Origin: Streptomyces sp. TLI_146
Lineage (GTDB): Bacteria; Actinomycetota; Actinomycetes; Streptomycetales; Streptomycetaceae
NCBI RefSeq assembly: GCF_002846415.1
Contig: NZ_PJMX01000001.1
Coordinates: 868,001 to 932,000, forward strand
Length of the DNA: 64,000 nucleotides
Reading direction: 5' to 3'
Of this stretch, positions 17,034-26,200 are shown in pieces (positions within the stretch are counted from its first letter, which is position 1; each line of letters starts with the position of its first letter). A model generated the notes under the pieces. The model was not told the origin of the DNA. It did no database searches and saw nothing but the letters and a program-made list of their open reading frames with translations. The position numbers and the translations under genes are program-made.

Positions 17034-18299
17034 ATGCTGAAGATGACTGCCGTTGGTGGACAAGGCTCCTCGGACGCCGTGACCGAAGGGTGTCCGAACC
17101 CTCTTGAGGCGCTCTCCCTCGACCAGCTCCGTCGGCGCAGGAGCATGAAGTGGCGTACGTATCCGGCGGATGTCCTGCCCCTGTGGGTGGCGGAGATGGA
17201 CGTCCCGCTCGCGCCGCCGATCGTCGACGCCCTGCGCGAGGCCGTCGATGCCGGTGACACCGGATATCCCGCCGGATGTGAGTTCGCCGAGTCGCTGGCC
17301 GGCTTCGCCGCGCGCCGCTGGAAGTGGGACGGTGTGGCGGTCGACCGCACCGCCATGATCCCGGACGTGATGACGGGCGCGGTCCAGGTGCTGCGGCTGA
17401 TCACCGGCCCCGGCGACCCCGTCGTCGTCAACTCCCCCGTGTACGCGCCCTTCTACGCCTTCATCGCCCATGACGACCGCCGGATCGTGGAGGCACCGCT
17501 CGGGCAGGATCTCCGCATCGACCTGGACGTGCTGGAGGAGACCTTCCGGCGTACCCGGCAGCAGAGCGGACGGGGAAGGATCGCCTATCTGCTCAGCAGT
17601 CCGCACAACCCCACCGGCACGGTCCACACCGGCCAGGAGCTCGCCGACGTGGCCGAGTTGGCCCGCCGGTACGGAATCCGTGTCGTCGCCGACGAGATCC
17701 ACGCCCCGCTCGTGCTGCCCGGCGCCGGCTTCACGCCCTACCTCGGCGTTCCCGGGGCCGAGGACGCCTTCTCGCTCATGTCGGCGACCAAGGGCTGGAA
17801 CCTCGCCGGAATCAAGGCGGCACTCGCCGTCGCCGGACCCGAGGCCGCCGCCGATCTGCGCCGACTGCCCGAGGAGGTCCACCACGGCGCCAGCCTCCTG
17901 GGCGTCATCGCCCATACGGCGGCCTACCGCCACGGCGACCAGTGGCTCGACGCGCTGCTCGCCGGACTGGACGCGAACCGCGCGCTGCTGGGCCACCTCC
18001 TCGCGGAACACCTGCCCGGCATCGGCTACACCAGGCCCGAGGGAACCTACCTGGCCTGGCTCGACTGCCGGTCCCTCGGCCTCGCCCCGGAGGAAGACCC
18101 CACGGACCTCGCGGTCGTCACCGACCTGGCCGGCCCCGCCCAGCTGTTCCTGGAGGACGCCAGGGTGGCACTCTCCGCCGGTCACATCTTCGGAACGGGA
18201 GGAGCCGGGCACGTACGCCTGAACTTCGCCACGTCCCGGTCCATCCTCACCGAGGCGATCACCCGGATGGGCCGCACCGTGGCCCGCCACCTGCGCTAG
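17034..18299 (+). CDS. MalY/PatB-type PLP-dependent C-S lyase (aminotransferase fold)
   Basis: A 421-residue fold-type I PLP enzyme. Diagnostic segments in order are [14 protein letters not shown] (MalY/PatB N-terminal signature), [29 protein letters not shown] and [12 protein letters not shown], with Lys253 as the Schiff-base lysine. Relatives cleave cystathionine or other cysteine S-conjugates to pyruvate, ammonia and a thiol. ATG at 17034 has GAGATGGCGG upstream; the GTG at 17007 adds nine uninformative residues. It is followed after 31 nt by a methyltransferase gene on the same strand, possibly co-transcribed. Confidence 0.9.
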   Translation: MLKMTAVGGQGSSDAVTEGCPNPLEALSLDQLRRRRSMKWRTYPADVLPLWVAEMDVPLAPPIVDALREAVDAGDTGYPAGCEFAESLAGFAARRWKWDGVAVDRTAMIPDVMTGAVQVLRLITGPGDPVVVNSPVYAPFYAFIAHDDRRIVEAPLGQDLRIDLDVLEETFRRTRQQSGRGRIAYLLSSPHNPTGTVHTGQELADVAELARRYGIRVVADEIHAPLVLPGAGFTPYLGVPGAEDAFSLMSATKGWNLAGIKAALAVAGPEAAADLRRLPEEVHHGASLLGVIAHTAAYRHGDQWLDALLAGLDANRALLGHLLAEHLPGIGYTRPEGTYLAWLDCRSLGLAPEEDPTDLAVVTDLAGPAQLFLEDARVALSAGHIFGTGGAGHVRLNFATSRSILTEAITRMGRTVARHLR

Positions 18300-18330
18300 G
18301 GCCGGTGGCGAGGCCGTAGGGTTCTTCCTC

Positions 18331-19263
18331 GTGCCCGTGCTTGAGATATCCGACCTGATCACAGCGGTGGACCCGCGGAGCGGCCACCGGCTCCCGGTGT
18401 CCCGTGCCGAGGTCATCCGTCTGCTCGACGAGGCCGGTGACGCCCGGGCCGCCCGCATCGTGGCCGGCCTGCCCACCGACCGGGACGGGCTGCTCGACCC
18501 GGACGCCGTGGACCGACTGCTGATCAGCGTCCATGCCGAGCTTCAGCGTCTCAGCGAGGAGCTGCGGATCGGCGAACGCCTCGTCCATCTGCTCGGCCCG
18601 CTCCTCCAGGCGATCCGGGCGACGAACGGGCCCGGCCGGTACCGCCTGGTCGACGTCGGCTGCGGCCTGGGCTACGCGGTCCGCTGGCTGGCCGCGACCA
18701 ACGCGCTCGGCCCCGACGTCGAGCTCGTCGGAGTCGACCTCGACGCCGCGCTGGTGGCCGAAGCCGGCCGCCTGGCCCGCGCCGAAGGACTCGACTGCCA
18801 CTTCGTCCATGGAAACGCCTTCGCCCTGCCGGAGGCGGCGACCGTCTACATCTCCACCGGTGTGCTGCACCACTTCCGCGGCCCCGCCCTGACCGAGTTC
18901 TTCCGGTCCCAGGCCGCCTCCCCCGCGCAGGCCTTCTGCCACTTCGACATCGCCGCCACCCGCCTCGCACCCGTCGGCGCCTGGATCTTCCATCTCGCCC
19001 GGATGCGCCACCCGCTCGGCCGCCATGACGGCGTCGCCTCCGCCCGGCGCGCCCACAGCGACGAAACGCTGCTTCGCGCCGCCGACGTCCCCGGAATCAC
19101 ACCCCTGCTGTACGAGCCCCGTGGCGCGGCCAACCCCTTCTGCACCACACTGCGCCCGATCATCGGTGTGCGCCCGCACCTGGAGGACCCGTTCCGCCGG
19201 TCGCTCGGGCGTGCCGCCCGCCGCCTGGTCGGCCCCGACTACCTGATCGAGCCCACCCGATGA
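18331..19263 (+). CDS. class I SAM-dependent methyltransferase
   Basis: A 310-residue soluble protein. The SAM motif I is clear (RLVDVGCGLGYAVRWLA), followed by an acidic motif II (VELVGVDLDAAL) and a YISTGVLHHF segment. The first 90 residues form a separate N-terminal helical part. The start is GTG at 18331. Its stop overlaps the start of the next membrane-protein gene (ATGA), so the two are coupled. Methyl acceptor unknown. Confidence 0.88.
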   Translation: MPVLEISDLITAVDPRSGHRLPVSRAEVIRLLDEAGDARAARIVAGLPTDRDGLLDPDAVDRLLISVHAELQRLSEELRIGERLVHLLGPLLQAIRATNGPGRYRLVDVGCGLGYAVRWLAATNALGPDVELVGVDLDAALVAEAGRLARAEGLDCHFVHGNAFALPEAATVYISTGVLHHFRGPALTEFFRSQAASPAQAFCHFDIAATRLAPVGAWIFHLARMRHPLGRHDGVASARRAHSDETLLRAADVPGITPLLYEPRGAANPFCTTLRPIIGVRPHLEDPFRRSLGRAARRLVGPDYLIEPTR

Positions 19264-19778
19264 CCCCCGCCGTACCGCTCGTGCTCCTCGGCCTCGTCGA
19301 CGCGGCATTCAGCGGCTTCCGCGCGTACGCGGGCCGCGACGCCCGCATCCGCAAGCGCCGGGCCAACGCCCGGGCCTCCCTGCGCGGCCTGGCCACCGGG
19401 GCCGCCTTGCTGCTCGCGCCCGCGCTGGCCGCGGCCCTCCTGCTGCTGGCGGCGCCGGACCGGTCCGGTATGTACGACTCCCTGACGGCAGGCGGGTTCG
19501 GCTACCTCCTCCCCCTCGCCCTCTACGCCACCGCCGTCCTGCTCTCCCTCGCCGCCTACTTCCTCCTGCCGTTTCGCGCCAGCACACTCGCGATGGTCAT
19601 CGGCCTCGGCCCGCTGACACTCCTGCGCCCGGCGGTCATCGTCGCCGCCTGCCTCGGCGCGCTCCTCAACGGCGGCGGCTGGCCCGCCCTGCTGATCGGC
19701 ACGATCGCGGGCGCGGCCGCGCTGGGAGTCGAACCCGCGGTGCACCGCCGCTGGTACGGCGACGTGCTCAGGCCGTAG
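19260..19778 (+). CDS. integral membrane protein, multiple segments
   Basis: A 172-residue membrane protein. About four to five hydrophobic stretches are visible (for example LLLAPALAAALLLLAA and LPLALYATAVLLSLAAYFLL), with a basic loop RKRRANARASLR after the first. It overlaps the methyltransferase by 4 nt and is probably made together with it. No known family motif. Its stop converges on the GH65 gene 49 nt away. Confidence 0.8.
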   Translation: MTPAVPLVLLGLVDAAFSGFRAYAGRDARIRKRRANARASLRGLATGAALLLAPALAAALLLLAAPDRSGMYDSLTAGGFGYLLPLALYATAVLLSLAAYFLLPFRASTLAMVIGLGPLTLLRPAVIVAACLGALLNGGGWPALLIGTIAGAAALGVEPAVHRRWYGDVLRP

Positions 19779-19826
19779 TCAGCCGGGCCGAGGCGGAGTG
19801 AGACGTACGCGGCGCACCGCCGCTGC

Positions 19827-22553
19827 CTAATTCACCGTCAGCTCCGCGACGCCCGGATGCTTCTTGGCCTCCGCGTCGCCCAGCACCGTGACCCGTACAT
19901 ACCGCGCGAGTCGTGCCTCGCCCGCCGCCGCGCGCTGCCAGTGCCGCCCGTCGAGGGAGAGCTCGATGGTGTAGGTGGTGGGTTTGGTGTCGGTCCAGGT
20001 GGGGGTGACCTTCGTGACGCGGACGGGCCTGGCGAGCTCCGCCGTCAGCTCGCCCCGTGCACCGTCCGGGACCCAGGCCGTGGCCGTGTTGCCGTCGACC
20101 GCGGCGCCCGCGTACATGCCGGGCTGTTCGGACGAGGCCGTGGCCGTGGTGCAACGGGCCGCGTTGGTGGTGGGGTCGAGGTCGGGGCGGCGGGTCTTGA
20201 GGACGGCCGGGGCGTCCTTGCTGACGGTCTGCTCGCCCTGGGGTGTGTCGAGCGTCATCGGCGCACCGTCGGTGAGGCGCACGGTCGTGTGGTGGGCGCC
20301 GAGTTCGAGGTCGTAGGTGCGTCCCTGCCAGGTCAGGCCGCGCAGGGTGACGCCCCGGTCGAGCTGCGGCGGCAGCATCGGGTCAAGGTGCAGGCGGTTC
20401 TCGCGCATCCGCATCCCGGTCAGGCCGTTGGTGAAGACCTGCAGGAAGCCGCCCTTGCCGGTGAGGAAGTCGTGGGCGGGCGAGCCCGCCAGGGGATCCT
20501 GGGCGCCCGCCTTGTCCCCGCGGGCCTCCGAGAACTGCGCGAAGGGGCCGCGGACGAACGGCTTGATGGACCGCTCCAGATACGTGTACGTGGAGCAGCC
20601 CGGCTCGCCGATCCCGGCGGCGTCGATGGCGTGCACCGAGTCCGTCATGGCCGGGCCGTCCGGGTCGGTGCGCTGGGCGTAGTAGTCGAGGGTGGCGGCG
20701 TCGGCGCCCTTGGGCATCGGCCACTCCAGCGGGTACATCAGCAGGACCGTGTCGGCCTGCTTGATGGTGCTGCCGCCGTAGCCGTCGTACTGCTGGAAGA
20801 CCTTGTTCCGCGCGTCGTACGGGATCCGGATGCGGTCGGCGATCGCCTTCCACTCGGCGGGGGCCCGCTGGCCGAGGAGTTCGGCGGCGCGAGTGGCGTG
20901 GCGCAGCGCCGTGGCGGCGCCGGCGTTGGTGAAGACCGCGTCGTCGACACCGTTGCTGTACTCGTCGGGCCCGGCCGTGTCCTTGATCGAGTAGCTGCCG
21001 TCCGGGTTGCGGCTGACACGTCCCGCCCAGAACTCGGCGATGCCCCGCAGCACCGGCCAGCCGCGCTCGCGCAGCCACCGCGTGTCCTTGGTGGCCAGGT
21101 AGTACTGCCAGGTGGCCAGGGAGATGTCGGACTGGAGGTGGATCTGGGTGCGGCAGTGCGGCGGGTCGACGCTGTGGCACTCCTGGGCCAGATTCCCCGA
21201 ACTCCCGCTGTTCCAGGGGTAGAAGAGCCCTTGATAGCCGAGCTTGCGGGCGTTCTCGCGCGCCCCGGCACGGGTCCGGTAGCGGTAGTCGACGACGGTC
21301 CTGGCAAGGTCGGGCCGGGTGGCGAGGAGGCCAGGGTACATCCACGTCTCGGCGTCCCAGAAGACGAGGCCCGCGTAGTTGTCACTGGTCAGACCCGCCG
21401 GAGCGATGCTGTTGGCCGCGCCCTCACGGGTGTTGGAGAGCAGTCCGTACTGTGCGGACCGCACCCACGACTGCATCTCGCGCTGCCCGGGGACCTCGAT
21501 GTCGCTGCGCCACAGCCGCGCCCAGGCGGCGGTGTGCGTGCGCAAGATGGCGTCCCAGCCGCGGTCGGCGGCCCGCTGCGAGGCCGCAGTGGCGTCGCGG
21601 CGCGGTGCGTGCGAGGTCAGAGCGGTGTCGACGCCGACGTACTTGGTGAAGTCGTACGACCGCCCGCTCCGGACCGGGAGAGTGATGCCCTGACTTACCG
21701 TCATGCGCTGTGCCGCCTTGGCCTGTTGGGGCTTGGCGGTGTGTACTCCGCGCCCCGCGCGCAGGGTGGACGCGACGGCTCCGTCGACGTCGGTGCCGTC
21801 CGTACGGAACGCCACGTCCATCGTCGACGCGGACCGGCCGCCGTCGCGCCCGCCGGTCCGGTCACCGCCTCCGGTCTGCCGCATACGGCGCGCGCCGCGG
21901 CCGTCCAGCAGGTCGGTGACGGTCGCCTCGCCGCTCCAGTGCGGCGTCATGGTCAGGCGTACGGCGCCGACGTGCGCGTTGACGCGGTCGGCGAGCACCT
22001 CGTACACGAGGTCGGTGCGGCGGCCGTCGGCGGCGGTCCAGGTCAGCGACGTCCGCACCAGGCCGCAGTGAAGGAAGAGTGTCTGACTGTAGTGGGAGAT
22101 GCGACCGGGCGATGTCGAAGAGTTGAAGGTATCGCCCTGCGCTCCCCCGGTACTGACAGCGAGCGAGGTCCAGGTGGGCAGTGCCGCGACGGCCTGCCGG
22201 TCCCCGGCGGTCTGCTGGTTGTGCGCGTACAGGCCGGACACGAAGGAGCCGTCGTAGCGGGGGGTGAACAGCGGCCAGCCGGTCTTGGCCCTGCCCTCCG
22301 CGTAACCGGCGCCGTTGGGCGGCACGCGCTGCCCCAGATAGCCGTTGCCGACGAAGGCATGGTGGTCGTCGGCCGCATCCACCTTGGTGGAGCCGAGCGT
22401 CCAGCCGTCGCTGTCGCGGCAGGTCGTGGTCGTGGCGGCGGTCTTCCGCACTGTCTGCGAGGCCGCCGACGGCGCTGAGGTGACCAGCGCTCCGGCCAGC
22501 AGCACCGCGGTCAGCCGGGCGGCACGCGGCCGCACACCGAGGGAGTACGTCAT
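19827..22553 (-). CDS. secreted GH65 glycosidase/phosphorylase-type enzyme
   Basis: A 908-residue exported protein: signal peptide (residues 1-32), N-terminal beta-sandwich (about 45-330), a helical (alpha/alpha)6 barrel and C-terminal beta domains, the last (about 790-908) discoidin-like. The GH65 general acid lies in TAGPDEYSNG (Glu531). WDAETWMYPGLLATRP and QSDISLATWQYY are typical conserved barrel segments. Secretion favours an acid trehalase-like hydrolase over a cytosolic disaccharide phosphorylase, since a phosphorylase needs intracellular phosphate. Substrate is inferred (trehalose or another alpha-glucoside). No dedicated transporter is adjacent. Confidence 0.9.
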   Translation of the reverse strand: MTYSLGVRPRAARLTAVLLAGALVTSAPSAASQTVRKTAATTTTCRDSDGWTLGSTKVDAADDHHAFVGNGYLGQRVPPNGAGYAEGRAKTGWPLFTPRYDGSFVSGLYAHNQQTAGDRQAVAALPTWTSLAVSTGGAQGDTFNSSTSPGRISHYSQTLFLHCGLVRTSLTWTAADGRRTDLVYEVLADRVNAHVGAVRLTMTPHWSGEATVTDLLDGRGARRMRQTGGGDRTGGRDGGRSASTMDVAFRTDGTDVDGAVASTLRAGRGVHTAKPQQAKAAQRMTVSQGITLPVRSGRSYDFTKYVGVDTALTSHAPRRDATAASQRAADRGWDAILRTHTAAWARLWRSDIEVPGQREMQSWVRSAQYGLLSNTREGAANSIAPAGLTSDNYAGLVFWDAETWMYPGLLATRPDLARTVVDYRYRTRAGARENARKLGYQGLFYPWNSGSSGNLAQECHSVDPPHCRTQIHLQSDISLATWQYYLATKDTRWLRERGWPVLRGIAEFWAGRVSRNPDGSYSIKDTAGPDEYSNGVDDAVFTNAGAATALRHATRAAELLGQRAPAEWKAIADRIRIPYDARNKVFQQYDGYGGSTIKQADTVLLMYPLEWPMPKGADAATLDYYAQRTDPDGPAMTDSVHAIDAAGIGEPGCSTYTYLERSIKPFVRGPFAQFSEARGDKAGAQDPLAGSPAHDFLTGKGGFLQVFTNGLTGMRMRENRLHLDPMLPPQLDRGVTLRGLTWQGRTYDLELGAHHTTVRLTDGAPMTLDTPQGEQTVSKDAPAVLKTRRPDLDPTTNAARCTTATASSEQPGMYAGAAVDGNTATAWVPDGARGELTAELARPVRVTKVTPTWTDTKPTTYTIELSLDGRHWQRAAAGEARLARYVRVTVLGDAEAKKHPGVAELTVN

Positions 22554-22708
22554 TGTTCTCCGTCACTCTGGTTCGCCTGCGAGGTCCTGGGACCATAAAT
22601 TTCCTGAACGATCGACGTCAATAGCTGTGCGTTATTCATCAAGTTCCGAATCCATGAGGGCTGCGGGCGCTGCGGGCGTCCGGCACACCGAACCGGTCGC
22701 CCGTTTGG

Positions 22709-22820
22709 TCCGTCGTACTGATCCTGGAGTTCACCGGCGCCCAGCCGGCCCTGGTCGTCCCGGTGTTGCCGGCCGTGGTGGGCGCGACGGCCACCGAGCG
22801 GGCCTGCGGGCTGCGCACCA
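22709..22820 (+). pseudogene. possible fragment of a ClC-type chloride channel gene
   Basis: In one plus-strand frame this stretch reads SVVLILEFTGAQPALVVP and then a second apolar run with ATATERA. The pattern, an (E/V)FTG-type motif followed by a hydrophobic helix, resembles the late part of ClC transporters. No start, no upstream two-thirds and no intact frame exist, so at most it is a decayed remnant. It is the only protein-like reading in the gap between GH65 and the toxin operon, consistent with past insertion or deletion there. Weak. Confidence 0.3.
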
Positions 22821-22871
22821 CAGGCGGCGTCCGAGAGCGAGCGGGCCCCGGAGAATCCCGGCACGGGCAGC

Positions 22872-22908
22872 AGAATGCCCCGCCAGAACCGGTCTGACGG
22901 GGCATTCT
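22872..22908 (-). terminator. hairpin terminator downstream of the toxin-immunity genes
   Basis: AGAATGCCCCG (22872-22882) pairs with CGGGGCATTCT (22898-22908). The stem continues past one mismatch with CAGA/TCTG, leaving a 5-nt loop. It lies about 90 nt after the immunity-gene stop on the minus strand. Confidence 0.75.
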
Positions 22909-22998
22909 TACGTCGGCGAAGCCCTGTACGTCGCTATCGCCTCCGGCGACGGAGGAGGCTCCTTGCGCACGCGGAGCCCCCTCCCGAGGCCACTGCGA

Positions 22999-23244
22999 TC
23001 AGCGGGCGTCCGGCCCCGATTCAGGACCGACGTAGATCTCCACGCCCTCGGCATCCCACGCCCTGGTATAGCCACCGGTGGGAGCGGTCACGACAAAGTC
23101 ATCGGCTTCCATGGACACCATGCCGTCATCGCCTCCCTCGGGCCATTCCACGACGATCTGCCTACCCGGCGCCAGTGCGTACTCGGCCGCGGTCGGCTCG
23201 AAAGCCACCGTGATGTCCCTGTCCGCACGGATGATGAATCGCAT
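22999..23244 (-). CDS. small putative immunity protein for the adjacent toxin
   Basis: An 81-residue acidic, beta-rich protein beginning MRFIIRADRDITVAFEP and containing IVVEWPEGGDDG. ATG at 23244 lies 2 nt after the stop of the polymorphic toxin gene; an upstream in-frame extension overlaps the toxin and is rejected. No signal peptide, so it is cytoplasmic. A small cytosolic protein encoded immediately 3' of a Hint-toxin gene is the standard position of a cognate immunity protein. That role is inferred from position, as I recognise no family. Confidence 0.75.
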   Translation of the reverse strand: MRFIIRADRDITVAFEPTAAEYALAPGRQIVVEWPEGGDDGMVSMEADDFVVTAPTGGYTRAWDAEGVEIYVGPESGPDAR

Positions 23245-23246
23245 CG

Positions 23247-26200
23247 TCACTCCCCGAGGTGATCCATGTAGTACTGGAACAGATCCGCCCTCGACCCGGC
23301 ACTCGGGTTGACCTTTTCCGGATTGTCGGGGAACTTCGCCACTGACTTGTTGTGAATGTTCTGGTAGAAGTTCCGCCAGTACTGGGCGTCGCTGCGGCTC
23401 ATGCCGATCTCCTTCATTTTCGCCACCTGCTCCGGGGTCTTGAGCTTGGTCGCGTCTGCGAGGCTTCGCCCGCCCCACGCCGCCTGACCGAAGGCATTCC
23501 GGTCCGCGAACCCCATCCGCGTCACCGTCGAATCGAGGTCCTGAACACTCGGAGCGGTGTAGTCGCAGGGGTCGAGGGAATTGTGTACCAGTATCGGCGT
23601 TGCACCTGCCAGCACATAGTACGTGTGCAGGTCGTCGACCGTGAGGTTGTAGACCTTGCGCACCTCGGTCCAGGCGCGCGTGTTGACGACCTTCTTCAGC
23701 TCGCCCTGAGGCGTGCGGAGCCGGTCACCCGCCCGAAGGTCCTCGGCGTCGAGCCAGCGACGCTGGTTGTCCGTCCAGAACGGGTGCCCCGCAGTGGCCG
23801 TGAGCGTGCCGGTGGCGCTCCCGGCGTCGCCATCGGTGTCAACGGTGATCTCGACGAGGTCCTTCGATCCCTCACCGACGATCACACCGGTCACAGGCTT
23901 GGCCTCGGCCCTGCCGCTGTCAGGGTTCGTGGCCATGACCCGCTGCCCGATCCTGACATCCTTGATCGCCTCATGTGTCCCATCGGCCATCAGGACCCGG
24001 GTTTCCGCCGTGAAGCTATTGCCGGGCTTCGCGTTCTTTCGACACAGAGCGACCTTCTCAAGGACTTTCTCCGTCGTCTTGACGAGCTTCTTCGCCGCAG
24101 CCGCCTCTTCGAGAGCCTTGCCGAGGCCGGCCAGACGCTGGATGGTCTTGACGATCAGCGGGAAGTCCGAAATGGCCTTCAGGGCCTTACCCCAGGGAAG
24201 GTTGTTCACCAGCCCCCAGAAGCAAGCCTTGATGTTCCCCTCACTGAAGCACTTCTTGATGTTGTCGAAATCGAAGTACGACTTGAGGAATTCGCCACCG
24301 AGCTCCACCAGCAGGTCGGCGAAGTCCTTACCCGCAAGCGCTCGGGCCTTCTCGTAGTCCTCGCGGGAGATGCCCGCCTGTTCGAGAAGCTTCAGGTCCT
24401 CGTCACTGAGCTGGGGGGCGTCGACCTTGCCGGAGTTCGCGGCTGCTTCCTGGGCCTCCTTGTCCCTCTTCCGTTGGTCCTCTTCGGCCTTCTTCGCCAC
24501 TTCGTCGGCTTGCTTGGCCCAATCGAGAGCGTGATCGGCGGCTTCCTTCGCCGACTTGGCGTGGGTTTCGGCCGAATCAGCGAACTTGCCGGCGTCCTCA
24601 GCATCCTTCGCGGCCTGGTCGGCCGCGCCCTGGGCAACGCCGGCCTCGTGCTCTGCCAGGCTGGCCGCGCTACCAGCGGCTGCCGCCTGCTGTTCCGCTT
24701 CCGCGGCGGCGCCGCGGGCGCGGGCGGCTTCGGCCTCGGCTTGATTGGCGGCCTGCCGGGCCGCAGCCGCGTCGGCGGCGGCCTGATTGGCAGCCTGCCG
24801 GGCGAGCCGGGCGTCTTCGCGGGCCTGGGCCTCGGCCTTGTCGGCACTGGCCGCGGCTGCGCGGGCCTTGGCGCCGTCTTCGGCGGCCGCGGCCGCGGAC
24901 TTCATCGCCGCCGCGGCGGAACGCGCGGCGGCGGCCGAAGACCTGGCAGCATCCGCGGCAGCCCTGAAGGCCGGGGCGACCTGGGCGTTGGCGCGCTTGG
25001 CCGCGGCCTCGGCGTCCTCCGCGGCCTTGACCGCCTCAGCGGCCTTGGCCTCGGCGGCAGCAACCTGCTCCTGCCCCATTTTCTCCGCGGCCTTGGCGAC
25101 CTCGGCCGCGAAGTCGGCGTCGACGTCCGAACCGGAGAACGGAGCGGTCAGCGCGATCGCGGTGTTCGCCGGGTCGGCGATACCGGCAGCGGTCGTCCGG
25201 GCAGCACCGGCGGCCTGGACAGCGATGCCCGCCTGGAGCCGGGCCATGGCGGCCTCACGGACCGCGCCCTCGGCTTCGTCCTTGGTGCGGTTGGCCGCCT
25301 GGAAGGACAGCTTCGCCTCGGCAGCGGCCTCCCCGGCGAGGCGAGCGGCCTCGTGAGCGGCGAGACCGGCACGAGCCTCCTGTGCGGTGGCCTCGGCAGC
25401 CTTCTGGTTGGCACGCTGAGCAGCGGCGCGGGTGGCCTGGTACTCGGCCTCGGCACGGTTGGCCGCGGCGTTGGCACGAGCGGCGGCAGCCTCGGCACGG
25501 TTGGCCGCGGCGTTCGCACGAGCGGCGTGGGCGGTGGCCTCAGCCGCCGCCGCACGTGCGCGGGCGGCAGCACCAGCGGCCTCGGTGGCGGCGGAGCGAG
25601 CACGCACCGCCGCACCGCTCGCGGTGTCAGCGGCGCCCTGGGCCTGGTCGGCGGCGGCGGCAGCGGTATCGGCGTCCGAACGGGCCGCCACGGCAGCGGC
25701 CTTGGCCTCCGTGGAATGAACGGTGCCCCGAGCCGCCGCCTCCATCGACTCGGTGGCCCGTGCCCGTGCCGCCTCGGCATCCTTGTGCTGCCTGGCCTCG
25801 AACGCCGCGTTCCGTGCGGTGCGAGCCTTGGACTCCTCACCGCGCGCGTTCTCGTCCGCCTTGGCCGCGATGCCTTCCTGCTTCTCGGCATCCGCCCGGG
25901 CCGAAGCCGCGGTGGCCGCGGCCGCCTGCGCGTCCGCCCGCGCCGCGGACGCGGTGCGCGCCTCGGCCTCGGCTCGCGCACGGGCCGCGGCGGCGATGTC
26001 CCGTTCCTTTTCGGCACGGGCGCGTGCCTGGGCGGCGAGGTCGCGCTCGCGCTCGGCAATCGCCCGCTGCTCGGCGGCGATCTTCGCCTGGCGCTGTGCC
26101 TCGACCCGCGCCTCGCGGGTCTTCTTGGCGTGCTCCCAGGCCTCCTTCTCGGCCTTCTCGGCCTCGACCCGGGCCGTCTTGGCACGGGCTGCCGCATCGG

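Larger units (their letters stand above)
22554..22998. other. 445-bp intergenic stretch without an intact gene
   Basis: It lies between the GH65 start and the end of the putative immunity gene, both on the minus strand. It holds the GH65 promoter side (22554-22640), a possible membrane-transporter gene scrap on the plus strand and a hairpin terminator; the last two are listed separately. Confidence 0.6.

Noticed and set aside
14943..18476. 1177-residue minus-strand open frame
   Set aside because: It is antisense to the M4 protease, MalY and part of the methyltransferase gene, which have clear family motifs. High-GC codon bias makes such long shadows common.
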